Assembly (NCBI GenBank): GCA_035610835.1
Contig: CM069446.1
Location: 69,549,062 to 69,613,061 of the forward strand
DNA: 64,000 nt
From: Ophiura sarsii
Taxonomy: Eukaryota > Echinodermata > Ophiuroidea > Amphilepidida > Ophiuridae
Direction of reading: 5' to 3'
Of the stretch, positions 1 through 10,179 are shown piece by piece (positions within the stretch are counted from its first letter, which is position 1; every line of letters starts with the position of its first letter). A model generated the notes under the pieces. That model saw only the letters and a program-made list of their open reading frames with translations, was not told where the DNA came from and ran no database searches. A program made the translations under genes and the position numbers.

Positions 1-238
1 GAATTGAAAAAACATGGCTGGAAGACTAAACATCTCAAACTATTTGACCTAAAGGTCTAAATATTGATAAAACTTCTGTTTTTAAAGTGAAAGTTCATCA
101 TCATGTGTTATGGTATAATAAATTATGTTACAATCGGTTCATATCGCCAAGAATTTGGCTCGATTGGAAAATTGAAGACAGCAACATTTTGCATGTATTT
201 ATTAAGTCTCTCTAAGACAACTTTTCTGCAATATGAGC

Positions 239-317
239 TTAAGGCCAATGAAACTTGATTTCGCGTTTCCCGTTACATTTTTTTCAGCTCATAATGAGGC
301 AACTATTTCATTATTCA
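239..317 (+). mobile_element. Family D MITE, left part only
   Basis: From TTAAGGCCAATGAAACTTGA through CATAATGAGGCAAC this matches the left 80 bases of the complete family D element at 29969-30350 with scattered mismatches. It stops where a family F element begins, so F appears to have inserted here or replaced the rest of D. The remainder of D is not seen to the right. Confidence 0.6.
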
Positions 318-383
318 TTAGGCAAAATAAAATAAAAAATTTGTCTCAGATGACCCGCGCGCATTCCCGAAACCGCCCACGTA

Positions 384-420
<37 letters not shown>

Positions 421-604
421 CCATTTTTCCCCATTCCCCCCCCCCCCCCCCCAATTTTCTCAAAAAAATCTTGCAAAATCCAACTTTTTGACCAAACAAA
501 TGACGATCAGGTCTAAATTGAAGAAAAAAAATGGGGAAAAAAATCCGCAGACCGCATTCGATTTTCTCATGTCATCTGAGACAAACTTTTTTTTTTGGCC
601 TTGA
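318..604 (+). mobile_element. Family F MITE copy 1
   Basis: The left end is TTAGGC plus an A-rich spacer, then TTTGTCTCAGATGA. The right end is TCATCTGAGACAAAC, a T-rich spacer, then GGCCTT, so the ends are inverted. The interior (TTGACCAAACAAATGACGATC and GTCTAAATTGAAG) matches copy 2 at 15881-16163. Long poly-T and poly-C tracts at 390-450 give spurious Phe/Pro open frames. Confidence 0.75.
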
Positions 605-606
605 TA

Positions 607-1330
607 AGCAAGATTGTTTTTCATGCCCAGATTTCTTGAGAAAACAGCGATTCAGTACCTTTCATTGATCCAAATTCTGTACCTTGGCATGTCCAACTAT
701 TTCAACGCAGCCGTGTACTTCATGCATACAAAATACACAACCATGCGGGGTGAGAAAATACCCAATTTTAAGCAATTTATTTTTATATATAAGGCAATAA
801 ATATAATTTAAAAATATACGCAGCTGTATATTGCACACATACAACCTACAATACAGTGTCATTACATTTCTTTGATGAATCATTTGTAAACTATTTTCCA
901 AATAAATTTGTATTCAACAGCCAGTTAATTTGTGCTTCTTTTTAAAAAGTGATAGTAATATGGTCTCGTCTTTATCAAACGAACAGTATACAGTGATATA
1001 TGTGCACAAGCCCGAATAAAGCATTCAAATGTGCGAAGTCGATACTTTTTAAAAACCTGATCATTACGTGTGTTACAATGACTCACAGTCACTACTTGCG
1101 TATTTTACACTGAAATGAAACCACAGGGGATCAAGGAAAGCGATACGATATGCATGTAAGTTTTTTTTTCATAAAGAATCGACTGAAAGAGTGTTAAAAT
1201 GATGTTCGAATGGCATATTTTTAAATAATGAATTATTTTCTGATTTTCGATCACAAACTCGGGGGAAATCAGAACGCGGGCGGGCGACAGGAAACTCAAC
1301 ATTGAGTTATTTATTTATTTAATGTAAAAG
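607..1330. other. No gene or known repeat seen
   Basis: AT-rich single-copy-looking DNA with short open frames lacking recognisable motifs. GAACGCGGGCGGGC near 1273 resembles the inner right end of family D (30305-30315), but no element could be delimited. Confidence 0.4.
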
Positions 1331-2342
1331 CTGAATGCAAACTGCTTATCCACAAAAATAGCCTGTGTAAGTAAATGTAATAAATATAAGAGGACCTGAC
1401 GTTTCGATTCTAACAGAATCTTTATCGAAGGTAAAATGACAGAATACAACATTACACAACATATATATAGACAGAGGAACAATAGGCAGGAAGTCAAAGT
1501 GACAGATGAATGAATAGGGGAAGATATCATGCTAGACAGCTGATTGATGAAGTGGATAAAATAACAAAAGGATGACATAGACAAAGGGGAGATTAAAAAG
1601 TAAAAGGCAAATAGGATATAAAAATAATTGGTGAGTGAAATCAATAATGGTGATTGATGACTACAAATAGATGATAAAATGGATGGAAATGTAAAAGGAC
1701 TGAGAGAATGCAGGAGAAAACAAGAAAAAACAAAGTGGGACTAAGCCTATGGTAACAAATAATGGAAATGCACTGGAACAAGTAATGAAAATTACTGTGC
1801 ATAGGAGACAATGTAGAAAATGAAAACAAAGTGTCACATATATCAAGAAGTAAAAAATGAAAAATGGAGTGAAGAAAAAGTGGAGAAAAACAAATGGGTA
1901 AAAAATACAAATGATGGGTTTATCAGATACAAATGGAGGAGGTGGGGGGGGGGGGGGGGTGGGGGCGGGGGGTTGAGTCTAATCATTCCCTTCCTGGATG
2001 TTTAGGCCATGGGGCGGAATAGTGAGAAGACGCTTCATCCATAACTTCTCTCTACTGAGACGTACCACTTCTGAACGGCTACCTAAAGATTCAATGCCCT
2101 GTAAGATCATATCAGACATAGTGTGGTTGGGAAGGTTGAAGTGGTGTCCGACAGGTGGCTTGTTGGTGTTGACCGTCGATCTGTGTCCATAGAAGCGCTT
2201 CTTCAGTGAGTTTTTAGTCTCACCAACATACTGGACTCCACACACTCTACATGATAAGAGGTAAATTACATTAGATGTGGTGCAAGTGATGTGACCCTTC
2301 GTCTTGTAGGTGGCATGGGTGGTGTGGCTGGTGAAGGAATCG
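1331..2342 (-). mobile_element. Penelope-like element, 5'-truncated, with GIY-YIG endonuclease
   Basis: Read on the minus strand, an open frame runs from about 2342 to a stop at 1979. It translates to a GIY-YIG domain of the kind fused to Penelope reverse transcriptases. Visible are NVIYLL (GIY-like), a Cys pair SCRVC, QYVGET (YIG-like), LKKRFYGHRS with the conserved Arg, a later His-rich HHFNLPNH, and REKLWMKRL with the conserved Glu. The frame ends in GLNIQ, as in many family members. The 3' part (1331-1978) holds an AT-rich untranslated tail and the motif GAATCGAAACGTCAGG near 1400, which is common near the 3' end of such elements. The reverse transcriptase is missing, so the copy is 5'-truncated and dead. 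Its upstream edge abuts another repeat at about 2343. Confidence 0.8.
1979..2342 (-). pseudogene. GIY-YIG endonuclease C-terminal fragment (Penelope-like ORF)
   Basis: This is the coding remnant within the Penelope-like copy, about 120 codons without an internal stop. In the family, the GIY-YIG domain nicks DNA to prime reverse transcription. The frame seems intact from its upstream edge to the stop at 1979, so the copy may be fairly young even though the reverse transcriptase domain is absent. No start codon of its own is expected: this is the tail of a longer polyprotein. Confidence 0.78.
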
Positions 2343-2470
2343 CCTTCCTTGATTATTTATTCATTTATTTATTTGAACATACACTTTCACAACAGTGGCA
2401 CCCGTCTACCCGTCTACCCGACCACGGTGCGTTCCTAATATATACATACAATTAACAAATTTAAAGGACA
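2343..2470 (-). mobile_element. Possible LINE 3' end with AATAAATAAATGAATAA tail
   Basis: On the minus strand this reads through GGGTGCCACTGTTGTGAAAG and TGTATGTTCAAATAAATAAA into an AATAAA-rich tail ending at the Penelope-like copy. A tail of short AATAAA repeats is typical of several non-LTR retrotransposon 3' ends. There is no coding sequence, so the assignment is tentative. Confidence 0.35.
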
Positions 2471-2507
2471 TTAATAATAGCAGCATGTAGACTGACACTA
2501 CACTGAA

Positions 2508-2853
2508 TGGGCATTTTTTTATTCCAAAAAAAGAATTGCCCCCCCACCCCCCCCCCCCCCCCTATAGAGGAACAAAATATTATTTCAAAATAAAGCTGGA
2601 ATTCCAGGGGTTAAGGGTATGGAAATTGGTAAAGAGGCTTAGTGATAATGAACATTTGTTTGGAATTCCGGTAATGTGATGAATTTCAGGCTTTGCTTTG
2701 AAACAAATGGAATTTTGAGTTCCTCTATAGGGTGGCTGACCAATTGCGAGACAAAAAAATCTGGAATTCCAGGCCTCAACTATTGAAAAAAAGTTTGGAA
2801 TTCCAAATTCCTCTATCTATAGGGGATGTGCAATTTTTTTCTGGAATTGCCCA
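2508..2853. mobile_element. MITE-like element with GGGCAATTCC ends and internal GGAATTCC motifs
   Basis: The left end reads TGGGCATTTTTTTATTCC and the right end, complemented, TGGGCAATTCCAGAAAAAAA, so the ends are inverted. The interior holds four or more GGAATTCC palindromes (near 2601, 2659, 2762, 2797), two copies of TCCTCTATAG, and a poly-C tract. No coding capacity. Superfamily unknown. Confidence 0.5.
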
Positions 2854-3189
2854 ATGACAGGGTTGTGATGACCTCAAAAGCAACGGAGCTCAATTAGAAC
2901 AATGGTTTGAAAAAAGGTATCTAAATTATTCCTAACATTATAATAATCATAATACAATAGACTCACTTTGAGTTCATGATCTTACATCTAACAGCCCACG
3001 CACGTTAAAGGTATGATTTGCAGAATTGGTCGAGAAGAACACATACATAATGGGCATCTTTAATGTTTCTGAAAGGCGTGGTGATATTAATGGGACAACC
3101 GTTAATATTATAAGGGCTTTAAATGATGAGTTAGTTATTGGGGGAGGGGAGATGGGTGTTTTACATGTTATACCAGTAATTCAATTGAT

Positions 3190-3535
3190 AAGGCTAAATT
3201 TTTAAAAATCCTTTGTCGCAAAGCTCTTCAGTTTTTCAAAACCTAATGCGGAATGCGGAATGCAGGGTTTTTTTAAGTTTTTTTTTTTTTTAAATATAAA
3301 ATATTGAAATCCTTGTAAAAGAGACCTTTTGTATTTAAAATGATGTGATCAATGAAAATCTGAAAAATCTGTGAAATTTTGGGAATATTATTTATTTATT
3401 TTTTTGAAGAAAAAAAAAGAAGAAAAAAAGAATATATATATTTTTTTTTTTAAAGATTTTTGTTTTTCTAATGCGCATCAATAAACTAACGAGCGCAGGA
3501 GCTTTGAGACAAATGATTTTTTTAAATTTAGCCTA
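3190..3535 (+). mobile_element. Family E MITE copy 1
   Basis: The left end is AAGGCTAAATTTTTAAAAAT followed by TTTGTCGCAAAGCTC. The right end, complemented, is CTTAGGCTAAATTTAAAAAA followed by TTTGTCTCAAAGCTC. Inside are AATATAAAATATTGAAATCC, ATGATGTGATCAATGAAAAT and CTAATGCGCATCAATAAACT, shared with the copies at 30487 and 44416. Confidence 0.82.
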
Positions 3536-3716
3536 AGCAAAGTAGTAACGGGATGAGAAGTATATCCAGCACACGTAAAATGGGTTCTACCCTAGGTGAC
3601 ACATTTCAAACCGCGCGTCTAATGGTAATAAAGACAACAGTATCCTGTAATGTTGTCATTTTAGTAGGTACCATGGCAACTCTAGGGGGAGTATGGACAG
3701 TGTTTTCTGCATGGCA

Positions 3717-3995
3717 TTAACCCTAACCTTCCTGGACCTTACAAAACCCGACAGTGCTACGATCTTTGTACCGCACGGCGGCCCCATCAATCTCGTACCA
3801 CGCTCAGCGCGTGGTTCAACTTGTGGAAAAAAACTTATGTTTTTTGAACCTCACCTGTGTAGCTCAGTCGGTAGGTCATCAGACTTACACGCACGCGGCC
3901 CCGGTTTGATCTGCTGCAAGTGCGGAGACTGATTTTCTCCTCAAATTTGACCCCTTTTTCTCCCCTAATTCACAAAAACACACCCGGGGAATTAG
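3717..3995 (+). mobile_element. tRNA-like SINE-type element, copy 1
   Basis: Positions 3853-3910 contain a tRNA-like Pol III promoter: box A-like TGTAGCTCAGTCGGTAGG and box B-like CGGTTTGATCTGC. Downstream, GGAGACTG, TTTGACCCCTTTTTCTCCCC and TTCACAAAAACACACCC are shared with the minus-strand copy at 55411-55632. Upstream is a 7-bp hairpin ACCACGC-TCAGC-GCGTGGT (3797-3815). The left edge TTAACCCTAACC and the right edge AATTAGGGTTTGG are inverted and give a length of about 279 bp. That matches the TTAA/CCCTAAC elements at 56278 and 63607, although the right TTAA is not preserved. A poly-G tract follows at 4016. Confidence 0.6.
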
Positions 3996-4015
3996 GGTTT
4001 GGTATGACTTGTAGT

Positions 4016-4042
4016 GGGGGGGGGGGGGGGGGGGGGGGGGGG
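4016..4042 (+). repeat. Poly-G tract (27)
   Basis: An uninterrupted G run directly after the tRNA-like SINE-type element. Length is probably uncertain in any assembly. Confidence 0.85.
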
Positions 4043-4790
4043 AATTCCAACTTAAATAGCCCATTAGTGTACAGATACTCATGAAGAGTGATCAGGTTTC
4101 CAAGTCAGTAAAGTTAACAAATAAAGTTTAAAACCCGTTCATAAATGTTTTTGACAAAAACTGCAGACGACTAATCTTTTCTCTCGATCGAATCTCCATC
4201 TCCATCTAACCCGCTGCAGGCAGCCGCATTCCGCTGAACAGTGTAGAGTTATATAAACACGATAATTGAGCGCTATATTCAATTTATTCGACATTAAGAC
4301 CATTTCACAATATTAAACCGTGCCGTTAATGTCAGGAAAGATGAACAAGAGTTAGTGTAATCGTAGCGCCGTTTTAAGACCATTGAACCCATGTTATAGC
4401 AGCTGAAAGATAGAGACTTGCGTATATCGCCATCGGTTGGTCGTCGCAAGCGTGTAATTCAACTCCTTGGGAAATGATGAAGTTGTTACAAATGTATATC
4501 ACCCTTTCCGCAGCTTTTCAGGAGACAAAATATAAAGTTTTGGCTAATGGGAAAACAACTCCTATAATTCAGGCCCAACTGCCACTTTCTAAAATCATTT
4601 TTCTAAAATCATTTGTTGTTGAAGAAATATTTGACAATTTTTGACATTTTAAAAAGAGATGACAAATCTTAGAAATAAATACATTCTGAATGTTGTCAAA
4701 TTGTAAATTTGTTTGATAGAAATGATAAAGAAAACTCGTACCAAGCAACCGACTGCAACTTCAAATGTCCATCCGCGCATGTAGTATAAC
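4043..4790. other. No gene seen
   Basis: AT-rich DNA with no recognisable element ends or conserved protein motifs. Confidence 0.4.
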
Positions 4791-4985
4791 TTAACACTTT
4801 CCACTTGGCAGGCAGCTGCAGACGACATTCCAAAATTTCACCAACATTTTAAAAATGTCAAAATTGTTGAATTTCATTACCATATTTGGAATCACCATGA
4901 GAAATGCATTGTACAAACATGCCTACTATTGGTTCAGTAATCCTTGAGATATTGAAAACTAATACAGCCGCATGGAAAGTGTTCA
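4791..4985 (+). mobile_element. Family A MITE copy 1 (internally deleted)
   Basis: Family A is a 240-250 bp element with ends TTAA-CACTTTCCACGCGGC and GCCGCGTGGAAAGTG-TTAA. Landmarks in order are GCAGACGACATTCC, TTTGGAATCACCATGAGAAA, AGTACAAACATGCCTAGTAT and TGAGATAGACC. It encodes nothing. The TTAA at both ends looks like a target duplication of piggyBac type. This copy jumps from TCCTTGAGAT straight to AAAACTAATA, losing about 50 bp, and abuts copy 2 tail to tail. Confidence 0.85.
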
Positions 4986-5391
4986 CGGCTATTGGTTTTA
5001 CCATCCAGTGGGGTAGCCAGAGGGGGGGGGGGGGGGCAAGGGGGGTGATCACCCCACCAATATTTAGTCGTGTCGGTTGAGATTGGCTCTGTGGGTTCAT
5101 TTGACAAGGGTAATCGCAATGCACGCATATTTTTAGTCAGTCAAGTATTGTCGGTTCACTTTTATTTTTCGCCCCACCAATATGACTCATGAGGAACCTA
5201 GCTACGCCACTGATCACAGTGGTTCACATTTCCTGAATCCCAACTTTCAAAGTCTATCCCAAGAATTACTGAACCAGTACTAGGCATGTTTGTACTTATA
5301 TTAATGCATTTCTCAAGGTGATTCCAAATATGGTGATGAAATTCAATATTTTTGTTGTCTGAAGAGGCCTTGCCGCATGACAAATGTTAAA
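4986..5391 (-). mobile_element. Family A MITE copy 2, split by a hAT-like element
   Basis: The fragment CACGGCTATTGGTTTTACCAT (4985-5005) and the stretch 5213-5391 are two parts of one inverted family A copy. They are separated by the CAGTGG...CCACTG element at 5006-5212. The outer end reads CGCATGACAAATGTTAA, a decayed terminal repeat. Confidence 0.7.
5006..5212 (+). mobile_element. hAT-like MITE (CAGTGG ends) inside family A
   Basis: The left end CAGTGGGGTAGCCAGAGG and the right end CCTAGCTACGCCACTG are imperfect inverted repeats of the CAGTGGCGTA type seen at 7747, 17751, 19845 and 20745. A poly-G stretch lies near the left end. The expected 8-bp target duplication is not recognisable here. 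Confidence 0.62.
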
Positions 5392-6577
5392 CTGGGGGAT
5401 CTTGTGATTAGCTTTTTTACAATTTGCATTCTTAAACAGCTAAGAGAGTTAATCCCATTGGTTCTCAGAGAAATCGGCGACATTTAGATGAGACAATTGA
5501 ACACGGAAAAGCTGCAGTGCGGCTTACGTTTTAACAGTGCGTCCGACATTCACATCACAATGCGTGGTTTACTTCATAGCGCGCACTTCTGCAGTGCGTC
5601 TTTGGCGCCTTTCCTGCGCTTATGCCGGCGCCGCGATGCTTACGCATGGTGTACTCATCGCATGTGATTGGATGGAATGTTTGTGGGTTATTCGATCCTA
5701 GAAGGGGTAAAAGTTGTCAAATGTGGACAATAATGTACTTATTTCTTTGATAAATGTCTAAAGTATGATTGTCTAAGAATGCGGCGGAGTTGTTCTACGC
5801 AAAAAATAATACTACCGAACGCATTTATGTCAGACACTATAACACGGGTACGGTCTAAAAACAATACCTTGATTCTCTAAATGTTATCCTTCGGAAACAG
5901 CAACATTTTTTTTCTTTCTATCCAAGTATCTGTTTAATATTTTAGCATGTTCACAGCAAACTTACCCGTGCCTGCAAACATTTTGCACATTACTTTCACA
6001 ACAGCTCGGTCAATAAACCCGATTATATTACATTTCATATAACATAAAAGCTTATATTCAAATAAAAGATTAACATTCCCCGACATGGCTCTATTAGCTA
6101 GAAATTTAGGAATGTTACCGCTGTCAGACGTACTCATACAGGCTCCATCAAAATACCAAAGTACTTCTATTTTGAGAACTTTTAGATATTACAAAATATG
6201 AATTTGATAGCCAATAATTCTAATTGGTTTTATATGTGACAAATTGTCTTATTTGCAACATTCATGATTTGTTAGAATATGTTCAACATGTCCGTAATTC
6301 CGTGTTTATGTCAATAAGTTTGTTGGGCCCTGTGGTTACCATTTGACGTTTTAGCATCATTTCTTTATAAAAGAAATTGAATAAGTTTAGTTAACAATTA
6401 TCTGGAATAGTGATTCGTACTTGTATACAAGTAACACAAATAATTTAATCCATTTCAAGAAATGAAAAACAGCACAGAATATGTATAAATAGTAGCAGGG
6501 GTGTGCACCTCAAATTGCTGAATCAGAAGCTACTTCATCCAGGAACTTTAACTTTTGTTTGATCTTATCTTGATGGC
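5392..6577. other. No gene seen
   Basis: AT-rich DNA with a short GC-rich stretch near 5530-5660 (GCAGTGCG repeated loosely). No protein motif and no element boundaries recognised. Confidence 0.4.
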
Positions 6578-6656
6578 ATGCAAGAAAATCTGCTTTCATA
6601 GTAAAAATCAATGATAGAGGGCGCTACTTGGAAAAGATCACATAATATGCCTTTAA
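6578..6656 (+). mobile_element. Family J foldback, right end only
   Basis: CAAGAAAATCTGCTTTCA, then GAGGGCGCTACTTGGAAAAG and ATCACATAATATGCCTTTAA, matches the right terminus of family J (compare 19580-19662). The rest of the element is absent. Confidence 0.7.
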
Positions 6657-6729
6657 ACAGCACTCCACTGACACTATTTAGCATGAAGAATTCACATATT
6701 TAGCAAAATGGCTTCATGCAATTAGAAAG

Positions 6730-6911
6730 TTAAAAAAATGTCAAAGAATTTCATAACCATAATTGGAATCACCATGTGAAATGCATTGAAATAAGTACAA
6801 ACTTGCCTAGTATTGATTCAGTAAACTTTGAGATAGACTTAGAAAATTGGGAAAGGTTTCTGAAAAATGTCTTTTGTATTATCGTAAAGCTAATAATAGC
6901 GTGGAAAGTGG
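6730..6911 (+). mobile_element. Family A MITE copy 3 (left end missing)
   Basis: It starts at AAAAAAATGTCAAAGAATTTC and runs through TTGGAATCACCATGTGAAAT to GCGTGGAAAGTG. The left terminal repeat is lost and the right TTAA is mutated to GAAA, so this is an old copy. Confidence 0.75.
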
Positions 6912-7189
6912 AAACATATTATTTTCATGCCACAGGGCCGGGAAACATTTTCATACACAAAGATAGACACTATGAAAAGAACTATTTACTGTAAACCTGT
7001 ATACAATTCAATATCAAATTCTCTATCCAAACGGGCATTTACCTGTCCCCTAAGTAGCTACGTCAAATTCTCAATTTCAATCAAAGTGGGCCTTTACCAT
7101 GTTTACCCCCAAGCCTAACTGGGGTGTATGTGTGGTGGATGTGTCAATGTCACGTCAGTCCCTATCTAAGCATACTATACAGGGATAGC

Positions 7190-7511
7190 ACTGGATCAAA
7201 CATGTGAAAGGTCCCATGAAATTTTTCAGGACCCCGTAGGTTTACAAAAAACAAATTAAGGGGCCTGAAGTTTGGGTATTAGACAATTTTACTTTTTTAC
7301 GGACAGTTTTAATACATTTATATTGTGAGCAAAGGATGGATATGTAATTTACAGAATTTTTTAAGGTTTCCATTTCCATATTATCGTCAAATTTAAGGGG
7401 TCCCTTCAATTTTGATCGGGACCCGCAAGTCTTTCCAATTTGAACCCTGACGCGTCACTTCAAGAAAGTGAGAGGTCCAGGACGCGCAGACGCGTCAGAA
7501 TGCGACCCCTG
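7190..7511. mobile_element. hAT-type MITE (family EE) with 8-bp target duplication
   Basis: The left end CAGGGATAGCACTGG and the right end GCATTCTGACGCGTCTG (complement), beginning CAGGGGTCGCA, form an 11-bp terminal repeat. The exact duplication ATACTATA lies at 7182-7189 and 7512-7519. CAG ends plus an 8-bp duplication indicate the hAT superfamily. A related right part lies at 57544-57671. Confidence 0.82.
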
Positions 7512-7746
7512 ATACTATACCTGTAGTAAGGAATAAATGACAGGCAGTCTTTTTCAATTTACCTTCCTGTGTCTTGTGTATACTTTTTTGAGATGAATAT
7601 ATCCGGTATACAGGTTATCCATGTAGCCATGCGCTATGAGACTACAAAGAGGAATCGCACCACTGGCCTATTCTACAATCAATTGAATTGGTTGTGAAAG
7701 TAATGTGCATTTAACATTATTATACATTTACTTGTCTAACAGTCCT

Positions 7747-7973
7747 CAGTGGCGACCCCAGTCAGCTCAAGCCCATCCCATTTTGCCCCCCCCCCCCCCA
7801 AAAAAAAAACCCAAAACAATGAAAGATGTTAACAAAGTGTAAGTAAAAATTGGTCGGAAATGTCTAATTCAGAACAAATTAAAATAATTCTAGGCATTTT
7901 TACACAATATTTTGGTCTTGCCCCCTCCCCCCTATTTCCCCCACCCCCAATTTAGATGCTGGTGCCACCACTG
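7747..7973. mobile_element. hAT-type MITE (CAGTGGCG ends) with near-perfect 8-bp duplication
   Basis: The ends are CAGTGGCGACCCCAG and GGTGCCACCACTG. The flanks are ACAGTCCT (7739-7746) and ACAGTACT (7974-7981), 7 of 8 identical. It contains a C run and an A run and encodes nothing. Confidence 0.75.
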
Positions 7974-8115
7974 ACAGTACTGCACACAATACACATACAA
8001 TTAGGCAACCCTTATTAAGGAAATGACGTAGGAATATTCAGAAATAAACTCTAAATATGTAAACTTGCATGTAAAATATGTAAAATTGTAAATTTGGCAA
8101 AAGTTAGTTTTAGTG

Positions 8116-8445
8116 TTAAAGGGGCATTGAGAGATACGTATGGGAGTGCGCCCTCAATATTTTTGGAAATCAGTTTTTTGCACCTACATAATACTTAGGC
8201 ATACTAACTACCATCTGAAACCGTTTACCTTAATTCGCCGTCTATCATGTAAAATTTCACAATTTGGTCATTTCGATGTGATTACATCGAAACTATCAGC
8301 ATCACTTTCAATCTAGCGCCATTATTCAACCGTTTTTCCCCATAAAACATTGCACTTTAGGGTTCCTCCTACGTACATTATCTATTGAAACAATATATTT
8401 ATTCAAAATTTCATTTTACTCGGCAATCTCTCAATGCCCCTTTAA
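8116..8445 (+). mobile_element. Family K MITE copy 1
   Basis: The ends are TTAAAGGGGCATTGAGAGAT and TGAGAGATTGCCGAG-type sequence complementing to TTAAAGGGGCATTGAGAGAT. Inside is the 9-bp hairpin TTTCGATGT-GATT-ACATCGAAA. About 330 bp, non-coding. Confidence 0.8.
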
Positions 8446-8683
8446 AGACTATTGCAGTAGTGACAGTTACAAATGTTAACTGTTACTGACTGCACTTGGC
8501 TGTATTTCCTTTGTGTATTGAGATTGTAATAGATTATTTCCTTGTAAGATCAGAATCAGTAGGGGTCAATTGTGGGTACAAGGAAGGGGGCAACACACGC
8601 AATAACCAATAACGGATAACATTTTGATTGGCAACATCGATACTAACTATATACACAAGGAACCGCAACTTACTCTTTATTTT

Positions 8684-9078
8684 CCATGCGTCAGGTGTCT
8701 ACAGACAAGGTTCCAGGATTTTACAAATGTTTTGAAAATATATTTAATTTCATTACCATATTTGTGACCAGTCACATCGAAAAGGACACATTGTCGGCAA
8801 ACACAGGATTGAGATAGAGGCCAATATATTTGGTGAAATATAAAGAAAATAATAGAAATAGATATTCTTCTTCAAATTCCATCTTTTGATTACAAAGTTC
8901 GATTACCTTCAACATGGTATCATTTCCAAGCTTAAAATATGCTCTTTGGAATCACCATGAGAAATGCATTAAAATAAGTACAAACATGCCTTGAAGTGGT
9001 TCAGTAATTCCTGAGATAGACCTTGAAAGTTGGGAAAGGTTGCTGAAATATCTGTCATATATATGGTATATAACCAGT
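8684..9078 (+). mobile_element. Family A MITE copy 4, interrupted by family B
   Basis: The left fragment ends at CATTACCATATTTG (8764) and the right fragment resumes at TTTGGAATCACCATGAGAAA (about 8945). The gap holds a truncated family B element. The right terminal repeat has decayed beyond about 9078. Confidence 0.72.
8765..8944 (+). mobile_element. Family B MITE copy 1, truncated, inside family A
   Basis: It begins TGACCAGTCACATCGAAAAG and GACACATTGTCGGCAAACAC, matching the family B terminus, and runs to TTAAAATATGCTC. The opposite terminus (GGTCACATAT-type) is missing. Confidence 0.7.
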
Positions 9079-9162
9079 AGCTGTGCTATATCTCGAATGC
9101 TCCTACAAAATACATTGGATTTTGGAACTCAAAAAATAAAAAAGATTAGAGACATATATTTC

Positions 9163-9399
9163 TTAACACTTTCCACGCGGCAGACGACATTCCAAAATTG
9201 CACAAAATGTTTCAAAAATGTCAAAATTGTTGAATTACGTTACCATATTTGAAATCACCATGAGAAATGCATTGAAATAAATACCAACATGCCAAGTATC
9301 GGTCCAGTAATCCTTGAGATAGACCATGAAATTTGGGAAATGTTTCTGAAAATTCTGTTTTGTATATGGTAAAACTTATAGCCGCATGGAAAGTGTTAA
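9163..9399 (+). mobile_element. Family A MITE copy 5 (complete)
   Basis: 237 bp from TTAACACTTTCCACGCGGC to GCCGCATGGAAAGTGTTAA, with both TTAA flanks intact and all family landmarks present. The left arm is shortened by loss of about 8 bp between GGCAG and ACGACATT. Confidence 0.92.
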
Positions 9400-9437
9400 T
9401 GCTTGAAAAAAAGGTTCAGGCAACAAGAAAAAGAAAT

Positions 9438-9533
9438 ACTGTAAAAGCCAATATTTTCGCGCATTTTGATATCATAGACATTTCGCGAAAAGCGCGAAAA
9501 TAAAACCACCGCGAACATTTCAGCTTTTACAGT
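9438..9533. mobile_element. Family T MITE copy 1 (ACTGTAAAAG ends, TTTCGCG-rich)
   Basis: A 96-bp element with ends ACTGTAAAAGCCAATATTTT and CAGCTTTTACAGT. It contains TTTCGCGC at 9455 and the complementary GCGCGAAAA near 9492. TA precedes the left end; the right flank is CA. Confidence 0.75.
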
Positions 9534-9812
9534 CACTAAGTAAGGTCGGTTGACTGCGTGTATTTACGTTTTGTTATGTTTTGTCTGAGAATGTCTTGAA
9601 CATTTTGGGACATTTTGATACATTTGAAGATTTTTTTTAAACAAAAATTACAAAGGAGTTTAAAATGTTTGAAAGTATTTAAAAATGGTTTAATAAAAGC
9701 TGCCTTTTGTCTAATTTAATAGACTTCATCATCAGTTTAATGACAATTGTGAAACACCATTTGCCGCTTTAAAAATGCTGATATAAGGACGGACTAAAAG
9801 TATTAAATAACC

Positions 9813-10041
9813 TTAACACTTTGCATGCAGCGATTATTTTTTACCATACATTTTTCAGAAACCTTTCACAACTTTCAAAGTCAATCTCAAGGGTTACTGA
9901 ACCCATACTAGGCATGTTTGTACTTATTGTAATGTATTTCTCAAGGTGATTCCAAATATGGTGATGAAATTCAATAATTTCGAAAGTTTTGAAACATTTT
10001 GTGACATTTTGGAATGTCGTCTGCTGCGTGGAAAGCGTTAA
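9813..10041 (-). mobile_element. Family A MITE copy 6
   Basis: 229 bp, inverted, with ends TTAACACTTTGCATGCAGC and GCGTGGAAAGCGTTAA. Family landmarks are present in complement (GGTGATTCCAAATATGG). Confidence 0.9.
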
Positions 10042-10179
10042 AGTAGGCCTATGTGTTTCGCCTTCAAAATAAACAAAATAAAAGCGTTTAACCATATTGC
10101 GTTGGCATGATCAATAATTGATTTTCATGATATTTTGAGGACAACATGCATGTGATGGATCATGTTCAGTGAGCATGAT

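Noticed and set aside
233..604. Phe/Pro-rich 123-residue frame
   Set aside because: Made of poly-T and poly-C in a family F MITE.
3853..3925. A functional tRNA gene
   Set aside because: Box A and B are recognisable, but acceptor and anticodon stems do not pair; a SINE-type relic fits better.
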